From NCBI GenBank assembly GCA_002633005.1, contig NMRA01000237.1, positions 310,769 through 374,768 on the forward strand: a stretch of 64,000 nt of DNA. Reading direction: 5' to 3'. The position numbers and the translations under genes were made by a program. The stretch is from Phoronis australis (lineage: Eukaryota; Phoronida; Phoronidae). Under the pieces are notes generated by a model. The model had not been told where the DNA came from. It searched no databases and saw only the letters and a list, made by a program, of their open reading frames with translations. Positions within the stretch are counted from its first letter, which is position 1; each line of letters begins with the position of its first letter. Shown in pieces: positions 15,401 to 27,400 of the stretch.

Positions 15401-18400
15401 TTGACGATTATTTCTGGCTGTCCATCCTTTTGGGTAATTTTAGGCATTTTGGTAATGGTAGTAGTCAGATACATTGGTGATTTTGCAAATCTTCGTGTCA
15501 GATTATTGAAAAATTTTGCTTTCGAAATATTATGAGTTTACCATTTATTTAATATTATTCTAATGAAAAAGTTTTTTGACATCAGTGTGTCTCTGAAAGA
15601 GAGTTTCATAAGTTATTTACTTTGAGATGTATTATTAATCCTGTCTATCTTTTGTTCTCAGACAAACCTGATGCACCACGTAACTTGAAATCAAAGAACG
15701 TTTCTGAGACCTGTGTTGGTCTTGAGTGGGAGGCACCTGAACATGACGGAGGAAGCCCAGTGACAGGTTATGTGGTGAGCAAGCGGGAGGCCAACAGGCG
15801 TGCTCTGTCTGCTGTGACCACAACTAATGACCTGCACTGCATTGTGGGTCAACTGATAGAAGGACAGAAGTACATCTTCCAGGTGGCAGCCGAGAACAAA
15901 TATGGCGTCAGTGAACCAGTGGAGACATCTCAAGGAATTCTGGCAAAGAGTCCATTCAGTAAGTTATTTCACAAAATTGTTTTTTGTAAAAGGATTTATT
16001 TTTGAGGCATCTCTTATTGTAGGTTTGTTGTCCTCTTAAGATTTCAGAATGTGGGGAAAATAATTGAAGAAACATTTTTTGCATACTTGTTATTAACTTT
16101 GAATTATAATCTTGAAAAATACGTGTTTTTTATTTTTCTCTATCTTCCAGATCCACCTGCACCTCCATCCATGCCCGTAGTCTCTGACATCTCCAGCAAG
16201 GGGGCGACACTGGCATGGTCACCGCCCGCCAATGACGGCGGCAGTCCCGTGACCGGGTACTACGTGGAGCGATGCACTGGCATCAGTTCACGATGGATCA
16301 AGATCAACCGTGACCCTATCATAGCGGAGAAGCTGACGATGACGGATCTGATGGAAGGCACCCAATATCAGTTTAGAATTGTTGCCGTCAATATTGTTGG
16401 TAACAGTGCTCCAGGTGAACGCTGTGATCCATTTACAGCCAAAGATCCTTGGGGTATGTTATTTACAGTTACGCTGGTAGGAAAGTGGTTTGGAGATTTA
16501 TGCCTTTTAGGTATGAACCATGCAAAAGTGTCTGCCATCCATTTTCATTTTCCTTTCTTATTTTTCATCCAATAAGCTGATGGTTGTTAGCCTCAATAGG
16601 ATATAAAAAAAATTTCCACCAAGTTATTTCCATTCATTATTACGATGTGTCATGTGTTTATAAAGTTTTATGGCTCAGATTACAATTGGTGATAATGTAA
16701 AATTAGAAGTTTCAGAGTGACAAAAATCTGATCTGACCTTATTTTGGCTCTATCCAAAAGAACAAAACTGGTTGAGTTGGTTAGCAAATATGATTTTTTG
16801 TTTTATGTATTTGTGCAGCTATCGTAATAGCTCTCCTCCATTGATTTCTTCAGACAAACCTGGGCCTCCGAGAAAACCAGAAATCACTGACGCCACTGAG
16901 ACAAGTGTCTCCCTCAAGTGGAAGTCACCAGAGAATGATGGTGGATCACCCATTACCAACTACATTGTGGAGTATCGCATACTAAGAGGTTTCAAGTGGC
17001 AGCGAGCCAACAAAGTCGTGCTGACGGAGACCAGCTTCACAGTGACAGGTCTCATAGATGATACGGACTATGAATTCCGCGTCAGTGCGGAGAACAAGGC
17101 TGGTGTCGGTGAACCATCAGAGACGACCATCCCAGTCAAGGCTAAAGAGAGAATTGGTAGGCAATTGTCTGTACTAACGTTGGTTACGATTGCTATTCAG
17201 AATAACTTTGTGTTTTGAAATTTTAATCTGGATTCTGGACATTTGAACGATTGGGGTTTAGCTGTTTTCACATTATGTTTTGATAATGAATACTTCTGTC
17301 TTAAACTGTTAGGCTATGTTAGACTGTCTTTTGATAGTATAAAGAATTGTGAATTCCTTTTTCTTAAATTCACATGGTTTACCAGTCATACTAACTTGAA
17401 ATTTCTTATATCTTATCTATAGCTATGAGTTTGAGGTTTGAAGTCAGCAATTTAAAATAGAATACAATGAAAAGTAACCAACTTTGTTCAACTTGTTGAT
17501 CAATGAAATCAAGATTTGATTTGTTATTCCATTAACAATTACATACTTGTTGTTGTTTAGTTGGCCAAGCTCCTAAACTGAAGGAGGGATTGTCTGACAC
17601 AACTGTAGTGTCTCCAAAGACTGTTAAACTAACGTGTCAGGTGGATCTTGGGTCACCTCAACCAGAGGTTAAATGGTAAGAGTTTGAATGATTGTTTTAT
17701 GTATGATGTCTCTTGTAATCAAGACGGTGAATCAAAGTGGCTTTGGTTCTAGTGTTAAAAACATCCATATTCTTCAGAGGTATATTATCTCTTGCAAACC
17801 ATCGTCCATTGAGCTGTTATCCTTTGTTTGACTTGAAATTGGTTGCTGTTATTTTCCCCGACACACCTTCATTTCCAAGCCGCCATTTTACCTGACAAAC
17901 AGCAGTTTGCCGGGTAAAATTTACTGTCTGTTTGTCGACATTTTGCAAGGAGGCGGAGCTTGTGATAGGTCAATTCCTCCCACAGCCGTACAGCATTGGC
18001 AACTGAAAGTAAGCTGCCGTGATATGCAACGTAAAGCCTAACTTCAATGGAATTTTGTTACTTTAGATGTGTTAGGCTAACTAGTTAGTCCTAGCAAAGC
18101 GTTGGGAAAATAAGGAAACGCGAGTTCAATCACGCAAGTGTAAATCCGTCAAATGATAAGAGAAGCTGCCATTTTTTGCTTTGTTGCGTCACCGCGAGAT
18201 CCCAGCACAAACTACAAAAGGTTGTATTGCATCTATAAGGGTCTGTTTAGAACACCATTGCGTGCTGGTGTTATTCGCAGCTGTTTGAAATAAAAGGTGA
18301 TTCTCTTGGTGACATAGACAAAAGCAAGCCAGTACGCCTAACAGTTCGTTACATTTGGCAACTTATGGCACTAGAGGGCTCAGATTGATGCTCTTAACAT

Positions 18401-21400
18401 ACTGTAGGAACCAAATTTAGTTGTGTTACCGATGAAGATAGGCTTTAATGGAACTGGTTTGAAGAGCTACAATATTTCTCATGGGCGCCTTATCATTATG
18501 GAATGAAAATTAAGTTTTTATATGAAAACACCTTAAATTTCTTAATTAATAAAATTGAGCAATTGCATTAGTGATCATAATTGTTATAAAGTATTCCATA
18601 CTTTGCCTCTTTTCTTTGTGCAGGTTTAAGGAGAGCAAGGAATTATTTGCCAACAGAAAATTCCAGATGGAACAAGTTGGTGGCGAACTGTCTCTGGTTG
18701 TCAAAGAAACCGAGATCAATGACTCTGCCAAATACCGCTGTGAAGTGTCCAACCAGTTAGGACGAGTATCAACCCATGCTGAACTTACAGTTCAAAGTGA
18801 GTACTTTTTCCTTTACAGTGTTGGTTAGGTCAATTCGAAACTTCAAACTGGAATAATTAAGCTAAGTTATCGTTGGTGAATCGCCCTGTTTGTTAAGTAA
18901 TCGGTGAATGTTGTACTGTCCATGGTGTCATCATGTGCAGTTATACACCCTACTGAAGTATCAAAACAAAGACTTCTACCCAAAGATGAATCAGAACCAT
19001 GGTTTTTAAACATGGCGCGGCTTTTGTCTTAGATGGTTTTTGCATAGAAATGGTATTTTTTCAGCATTTTTTCTTAAAGCCAGCTTGTTTTAGTATGCAG
19101 TGTTTTCACAGTGGCATGATCATCAATAGAATGAATTAACTGTCTTTGAGTTTTTCAGTTTTTATTAAAAAATGTCTGTTTTTCAGACAAAAAACTTAAA
19201 ATCACATTCTGCGGATGCAGTGTCCATCTACAATGGGTTACACTCATTTTAAACAAAATTTTGCATCCACAATAATTATTGTTAAAAATTAATTTTACTT
19301 TATGAAGGCTTTAATACCGAGTATTCCATCCTAATGTTACGATTGCCTTATTTTGTAGGCCAACCTGTCATTGAGTATGACAAGCGCTATTCTCAACCTC
19401 TATCACTGAATGGTGGCGCCAGTCTTGTCATTCCTGTCACAGTCACTGGTACACCTGCGCCGAAGATTACCTGGATGTTTGGTGATGTGAATTTGGATAC
19501 CTCGAGAGCCAGTGTTGACACCGGCTTTGGACGTTCAACGCTCACTGTTCGTGGAGTGAGTAAGAAAGATGCTGGTAAATACAAGGTGGTAGCTGAGAAT
19601 CCTGTTGGCCAAGCTGATGCCGAGTTCAAAGTTTCCATCAAAGGTGAGATGCTGCCTGTTAGTACAATGCTATGTTAAGATCTGGTTGTGAGATTGCACT
19701 GTATCCACTAACTTTCCTTTGTGTTACACATGAACTGCTTTAATAAGCCCTGTTTTATCAAAAGTCGTAAGTTTGCTCTTACCTGAGACGGTAGTTCATT
19801 AGTGAACAATTCATTAACTTGGTTTACGAAGGTGGAAGGTCAGCTTAAATGTGAACTTTGATCATGTTTGCATGAGTAGCAATCATTTTCACTAATGCTT
19901 GCAGTGTTACCTTCACAAAAACCCTTCTATGACCATCTGTTGTTGCCTTTTGGGATCAAGATCATGACTGGGGAGAGCACTGCAGCAATATGAATGTGTC
20001 CAAGTGTGGAAGATTCGGACCCCATAAGACCCCTAATTCCTCTAGATTCTTGCCTGTGATGTTACTGAATATTTTTATTAACTACAATGATGAATAGGTT
20101 CTGTTGTTCAGTTGTTCATTTGCTTCTGTGAATAGGTTTGTTTACTAGAAAAATTTAAGGATTAAAGTCATGGCAAATTACTTGTGATTCTAGACAAGCC
20201 ATCGCCGCCAGCAGACCTGAAAGTCTCCTCCGTTACTAAGAATTCCATCTGCATCTCATGGAGAGCTCCTGAGGATGATGGTGGACGAGAGATCACCGGC
20301 TACGTCATAGAGAAGAGGGACGCCAAGAGGACCATGTGGTCGTACGCTGGTAACACTGGTGCGCGTGATCACGTGTTCACTGCAACCAAACTGACGGAAG
20401 GAAATGAGTACCTATTACGAGTGTTTGCCGAGAATGAAATTGGCGCCAGTGAACCGGCTGAGCTCAGTGAATCTGTCATGGCCAAGAATCCGTTTGGTGA
20501 GTTTTTGCTCTGAACTGAGTACGTTAAAGCTCACCAAGTTTGTAGTACACAAAATGGCCGACAAGTGAAATTTTATTTTTTTATAACTGAAGCACCAAAT
20601 TTATTTAATACTTTCCCATGGTAAAGTTGTGTACCAAAACTGTCATCAGTGAATATCTTCAAAAATTGTGGGCATTCACAACTGTGTTAGAAGCTTTTGA
20701 AGAGTGTGAAAATGACAATTTTAGTAAATTTAAGATAAATAGCACAAAATAAATGCTCTGTCACTCTGAACTTGTGCACTATATATGGACATCGTTTTTA
20801 GAGGCTATAATCATTCACAACAATCCTAGAGGCCTTTTTGAAATAAAAAATGACAAATTTTGGCAATTGTTTTTCAGTGTCAGAAATTGTTGAGATTTGA
20901 ATGTGTAAACCATCCATAAAAATTTTGATAGGATATTTAAGGCCATCTTATGAAATTTGAGTCCTAAGTACTTTTGTCCACCCCATTACTTTGTCATGGT
21001 TCAGTCACCATATTTTCGTTTTCCATATCGCCATTACATTTCAGATGAACCGTCTGCACCACGTAAGCTGACTGTGTCGGACCTGACCAAGTCTGCTGTA
21101 ACCCTACAGTGGCAGCCGCCATCATCTGATGGTGGATCACCCATAACTGGCTACGTCATTGAGAGGAGACCGGTAAATACTGCAGAGCAATTTAAGAGAT
21201 CATGCTAGGTGGCGCTAGTGTAAAGCAAGATCTCGCCCAACTTTTCAAGTCAATTCTGGCAGTGTTTTGTCAGAAATATTGATAGTAGGATACATGTAAA
21301 TTGGATACTGTCTCCATTGACTTTTTGCAAACAGGTCATGCTGCAATTAATTTTTCATTAATAGTTGAAAAGGTATGTCTTTGGTAGCTATCTTACATAT

Positions 21401-24400
21401 TAGTCTTCTTCAAAAGTCTTCAAATTTCTTTTTGGAAGATGCCATATGATTCATTCCCCATTAAAGTACTTCCAAAAATGTTTACTTGGCGGGCTCTCAC
21501 AATAGATGATTTCCTCTGACATTTTTAGGAAATTTTATGTAAACCATACATCAGCTAGTAACGCCTTCTTCCATTTTGTTATACATTTTCTAATCTTCAA
21601 ATTCTCAATAGACGTCAGTGATACCTAAGAAACAAATACAGGTGATATTGAACTTCAAGCTTAATTTGAGAATTATATATTGTCCCCTGTTGGTTTTCAC
21701 AGCCCTACAGTTCTCGGTGGGTCCGCGTGAACCGCAGCCCCATAAAGGAGACAAACTTCACCATCAGTGACTTGGTCGAAGGTAACGACTATGAGTTCAG
21801 AGTTGTTGCCGAAAATGAGGCTGGTACAGGGGAAGCAGTCAATACACCCATCATTAGGGCTAAAGATCCATACAGTAAGTTGGCATTGTTTGAAAGACAG
21901 GATTCCCGTCACTCGTTATATGGCAATTATGGCCTTCACAGCTACCTGTTTGTTGATAGCGAGTTTATAAAATAAGTTATCTCTGCTCTTTCTATGGATA
22001 CCAGTGAGGAGTATTTGATGAGCAAAACTAACTTCTTTGTGGGCTGCAGCTTTAAAGTCTTGCTAGGTAGCTCATTGTTTCCTTCTTAATCACATATTTT
22101 GTTGAGTTCAGCTATAATTAAACTTTTTAGTGCCTGTGTCAAAGTACTGATTGATTGAGATTGACGTGGTGCAGTCATCTTTGTACTGTTTTCTCGTGTG
22201 GAAAATGCAACATTTAATTCTGATGAATGGAAAAGAGCAAACAATAGCAGCAGAAAAATGTCTGGTTACTGCAAATGTCTGCTTAGTATTTTCGTGTTTA
22301 TGAACTTCACTGCATTCGCTGTACTTGTGTATTCTCAGCTGTTCCGGGGGCTCCCGGTCAACCAACTGCTACCAAAGTTGGCAAAAACTTCGTGACCCTT
22401 GAATGGCTTGCACCCAAAGAAGACGGGGGCAGCCCTGTCACTGGCTACATCATCGAGCGCCAAGGTCAGGGTTCTTTCCGTTGGGTCGTAGTCAACGTGC
22501 AGGCACCTGTGCAGGAATGCACGTACACTGTGTCTGGACTACAGGAAGGCGAGGTTTACAACTTCCGTGTTTTGGCACAGAACAGAGCTGGTGCGAGTGC
22601 CCCGTCTGCTGTTTCAGACAGTATCACAGTGAAGGAACCAATTGGTAAATATCTTGTTTGCAATTTTCTGGTTTAGAAGACTTTGACTTTAGCACTGATC
22701 TGTTCTTGTCAGCCCCAATCAGAAGGCATACTNGTGCCTATGTCAGAGTACTGATTGATTGAGATTGACGTGGTACAGTCATCTTTGTACTGTTTTCTCG
22801 TGTGGAAAATGCAACATTTAATTCTGATGAATGGAAAAGAGCAAACAATAGCAGCAGAAAAATGTCTGGTTACTGCAAATGTCTGCTTAGTATTTTCGTG
22901 TTTATAAACTTCACTGCATTCGCTGTACTTGTGTATTCTCAGCTGTTCCGGGGGCTCCCGGTCAACCAACTGCTACCAAAGTTGGCAAAAACTTCGTGAC
23001 CCTTGAATGGCTTGCACCCAAAGAAGACGGGGGCAGCCCTGTCACTGGCTACATCATCGAGCGCCAAGGTCAGGGTTCTTTCCGTTGGGTCGTAGTCAAC
23101 GTGCAGGCACCTGTGCAGGAATGCACATACACTGTGTCTGGACTACAGGAAGGCGAGGTTTACAACTTCCGTGTTTTGGCACAGAACAGAGCTGGTGCGA
23201 GTGCCCCGTCTGCTGTTTCAGACAGTATCACAGTGAAGGAACCAATTGGTAAATATCTTGTTTGCAATTTTCTGGTTTAGAAGACTTTGACTTTAGCACT
23301 GATCTGTTCTTGTCAGCCCCAATCAGAAGGCATACTCTGCAATGATGGTTATCTTTGTCTGGTGGGGAGAAGTTGAGCATTTTGAGAAATTACGTAACAT
23401 TATTTTTGTATGAATTCTAATTTTTTTAGTGTTGTGCTTGCTAAAACAGGAATTTTTCTCCAATCTATCAAAAGTAATTAATAATGGAAAGTAAAATTAT
23501 GGAAAGTTCAGTTTTGTGTCTTTGTCATTTTCGTCATGTGCCATTTGTCGATTGCACTTTTTAAAGTTAATTATGTATTGTTTTATTTCCTGTGACTAGT
23601 TGGTGATATTCCTAAGATCAAAGACTTTGAAAGCGTCATTGCCATCTCTGGTGAGAATACCAAACTAAAGTGCACCATCAAAGGCCAACCAGTACCAGAG
23701 CTCAAATGGAGCAAGGAATGGAAGGATATTCACACAGGACATAGACACAAAGTTGACTTTGATGATGGTGTCGCATCTTTAGTCATTAGTGACATCACAC
23801 CATCAGATGCGGGCACATACACCATCGAGGCAAAAAATGCTCTAGGCTCTGCCCGTGAATCTGTGACACTCACTGTACAGAGTCCTCCAGAAATCCAGCT
23901 TGATAACCGCTACCGTGACCTGATCTCTGTCCGATCTGGTGGAACTCTGAAACTCTCGGCTAGATTACGAGGCTTTCCTCAACCAACCATCACATGGACG
24001 AGGGATGGTGAGGATCTTGTGCCTGATGGGCGAGTCACCATTGATGTAAATGATGATTCAACAACTCTCATTGTGAAGCGGCTGACCGCTAAGGATGACG
24101 GCATGTACAATGTGGTGGCAAGGAACCCTGCTGGGGAAGCAATGGCAGCGTTTGATGTGGAAGTCATAGGTAAAGTGATAATAGTTCATGCATGCAACTG
24201 TTGTCCCAGTTTTTCTGATGGGAAAATTGGTCGGACTTATTCTTCTGTGTTATATAAAAACTGCTTGTGTCAGGGGTTTTTGAGTGCCAAGTCGTACTGG
24301 TAGATGAAATGCATCAGTGTGTGCTGTTAAATCCCAAAGTCATGGATAAATGTTACTTTCTGCCTGTTTTCTATATAATTTTCTGGCAAGAACACATTTC

Positions 24401-27400
24401 CACTCTAATGTCTTTACCTCAACTTGTTTGTAGGCTTACGAAATTTCTTTCCTTTCTCAATCAGACATTTTTCCTGCACAATATTGATAGTACGTTTTTT
24501 GTATTATTCTCCATGCTTACATCATTTTATCAAGATAGATCTTTAAGTTAACTTTCTGCTCTTTCTGTAAGTAATACCTATCAGCATTCTGATGCACGAA
24601 TTTCATTTTATGCGCTTAAGTCTATAAGTTAATGTATGAATGACAGTGAACTACCATTGCATCTTTTATAATCTAGACTTTCTCTTCTCCAACAGATAGA
24701 CCAGATGCACCAAATGGACCACTAGAGGTCACTGATATCCAGAAGGAATCAGTGACTCTCACATGGCAACCACCAACATCAAACGGAGGCAGTGACCTAA
24801 CGGGATACATCATCGAAAAGTGCGATGCACGCCGCCAGAACTGGTCAAAGGCGGCATCGTTGTCACCATCCAAAACAAGTTACACTGTCAATGGACTTGT
24901 TGATGGCAACAGTTACCGTTTCAGGATAGCTTCTGAGAATGCAGTGGGTCCCAGTGACTTTCTGGAGCTTCCTGATTCCATCACTGCAAAGAGTCCTTAT
25001 GGTAAGCAGCTTCTATTCTGTGCTATATAAATTATCACTAAATGAAAAAACATACAAATTAAATATTTTTCAATTCATTTTGTGGTTATTTTTGTCACAT
25101 GTCAAGAGTAGTAACTTCTCAAGTTCTAGTTCTTAGTAACAGACTAATTCATATTACAACTCCTGTGTTGTTTGAAAAGAGGAACTAATTGTCTACTAGA
25201 AGTTTAGAAATCTAAATGTCTTAGAAATTATGAAAATTTGCCAATTTATATTAGCCTGGTGTTTAACTGAAAATTCTCACTTAAATCAACAATAGAGCTA
25301 TGTATATGTGCGTATGTTTGTATGTATGTACGTATGTATGTATGTATGTATGTGTGTATGTTAATGTCATGATGAATGCATAGGTGAAGATTCGCCGTAT
25401 TTGACAAGCAGTCATTTCCGTCTTACGTACATTAATTTTCATATGCCACTTCTTGTCCTGTATTCCATCTTCAGGTTTGAAGTCTTAAACTTACAAAAAA
25501 GCTTTACAGGGATCTTCCCTAGAAAACCCCATTTTCCTCTGACTTCAAGCGAAATTTCACTATTTTGTATTGTATATTAATCTTCACAAACTTTCCCCCA
25601 TTCTTGTGTGTCGTTTCTCCTTCTCACCGACTATTTTCTCGACTTGATTAACATCACTTCCTTTGTACCATTTTGGTTCAAACTGTCGCGCATGAACCGT
25701 CGGATGACCCGTTTTGGTTTCCCTGGACATATTTACTGCATGGATATCTCTTATCAACTGGTAAGTCCTTGCATTTTATTAACTTTTGTTGAGCAAACTT
25801 ATTGGATTCCAGATCTCATTTGAAAAACATGTTTTTTAGTCATATCACGTAACTTTCCTTTGCACACCACACAGAAGCTAAACTGGGTTATTCACTTACT
25901 GGTGTGAACCAAAGCAATTCCAACTACGTTTTTCTAATATCAAACTCTCAAAGTTTGCTGTGGATATTTGACATGCATGTACATCGATTTGAGTTTGTGT
26001 AGTTAGAATTTGTGAAATTGAGTAGTTAGTACTTAAAGTGTTTTAATTGCATTAAATTTAGTTGTAGTCCTAATCATTTTGAACCTCTAACTCCCAAACA
26101 TACTTACTCAGGAAACGCATTTAGATTTGTTTGTTTTAACAGATATACCATCCTCTCCAACTGGCCCAGTGGAGTTACTAAGTTCCACCAATCATTCATT
26201 GACCATTGAGTGGAAGCCACCAAAATCTGACGGAGGGACACCGATTAAGTGTTACTACATAGAAATGATGGATCAGTTCATCTGGAAGAGAATTGCCATC
26301 GTTTCATCCAAGCAGCTGACATTCAGAGCTGTCGGCTTGATGGAGAGCTTTACCTACACATTCCGAATAACTGCTGAAAATGAAGCAGGAAGAAGTGAGC
26401 CTCTAGTCTCAGCAGAATTCTCACCCAGACCGCCTGCAGGTTAGATTCCAAATTGTTTATACTGTCTTCTAATAAATTATAGTAAGTTTTTATTTAGCAA
26501 TCATCATATTGTATACATAGAATTAGCAGAAAAGCAGTAATATCTTTGCCTTCTTCTTAAGTCTTCATTACAAAGTAAAACATGATGCTATAGAAATTTC
26601 ACATGAGTGATTATTTCACTTTTATGTTTTAGGAGTTCCGTCAGCTCCCAGGGGTCCTGTAAAAGTCAGTGACCTTGGGCCCACCAGTCTTAAACTGGAA
26701 TGGAACCATCCATTATCTGATGGTGGTTCACCCATCCTGCACTATACGATCAAACTGAAGTCAGAGACCATGTCAGTATGGAAGGAACTTCCTCCAGTGC
26801 ACACCTCCATCACCAACCTCCATATTGACCATCTAACCAAAGGACTCATCCACATATTCAAGATCTATGCTGTCAACAATGTCGGCACAAGCTTGTCGTT
26901 GACATCCGCTGAGGTCACACCCACTGTACGACTGCATGTTCCAAGTAAACCATCAGGCCCTCTATTGGCATCAGTTGTAACTTCGACCTCTGCTTCTTTG
27001 CAATGGGGTCCTCCAAAATCACTCGGTAGTTCAGACCTCACTTCTTATATCATTGAGAAACGGGAATCAACCAAGGCATCATGGACGAAAGTGGACAGAG
27101 TTGAACCCAGCATCACAACATACATTGTTCAGAATCTTCAAGAAGAGCATGTCTACTTCTTCCGAATCTTTGCTGAAAATAGAGTTGGGTGTAGTGAGGC
27201 ACTGGAGATGACAAGTCCGCTGACAATGAAAAATCCATTCAGTAAGTTTGAAGCCACTGTTATTTTGATCTTATTGTGAAATAGATACTTCTTTCGGGAA
27301 ACTTCTTACATTACAAATATCTTTTGTTCTGTGGTAAATCTAGACGACAGCAGTTTCCAACTCCAGATATCAATCTTAATCCATTGTAAAGCATTGCTGC

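Larger units (their letters stand above)
15052..21874 (+). repeat. Super-repeat C (first 8 of 10 domains)
   Basis: The third copy of the unit keeps Ig-Fn3x3-Ig-Ig-Fn3x2. Its last two compact Igs are missing, and a divergent Fn3 (22339) and a two-Ig exon (23600) follow instead. Introns split the fifth domain (as in B) and, uniquely, the eighth. Confidence 0.8.

Noticed and set aside
22403-22648. A second + frame over the Fn3 exon (with its copy at 23007-23252)
   Set aside because: It overlaps the true Fn3 frame out of register and shows no domain features.
22943-23248. Genuine recent exon duplication of the Fn3 domain
   Set aside because: Identical signatures at three N gaps make an unmerged-allele assembly artefact the simpler explanation.
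25608-25823. Open stretch ending at a good donor near 25760, considered as a hidden exon
   Set aside because: No acceptor with a pyrimidine tract precedes it in a usable phase, and its translation resembles no Ig, Fn3 or linker.
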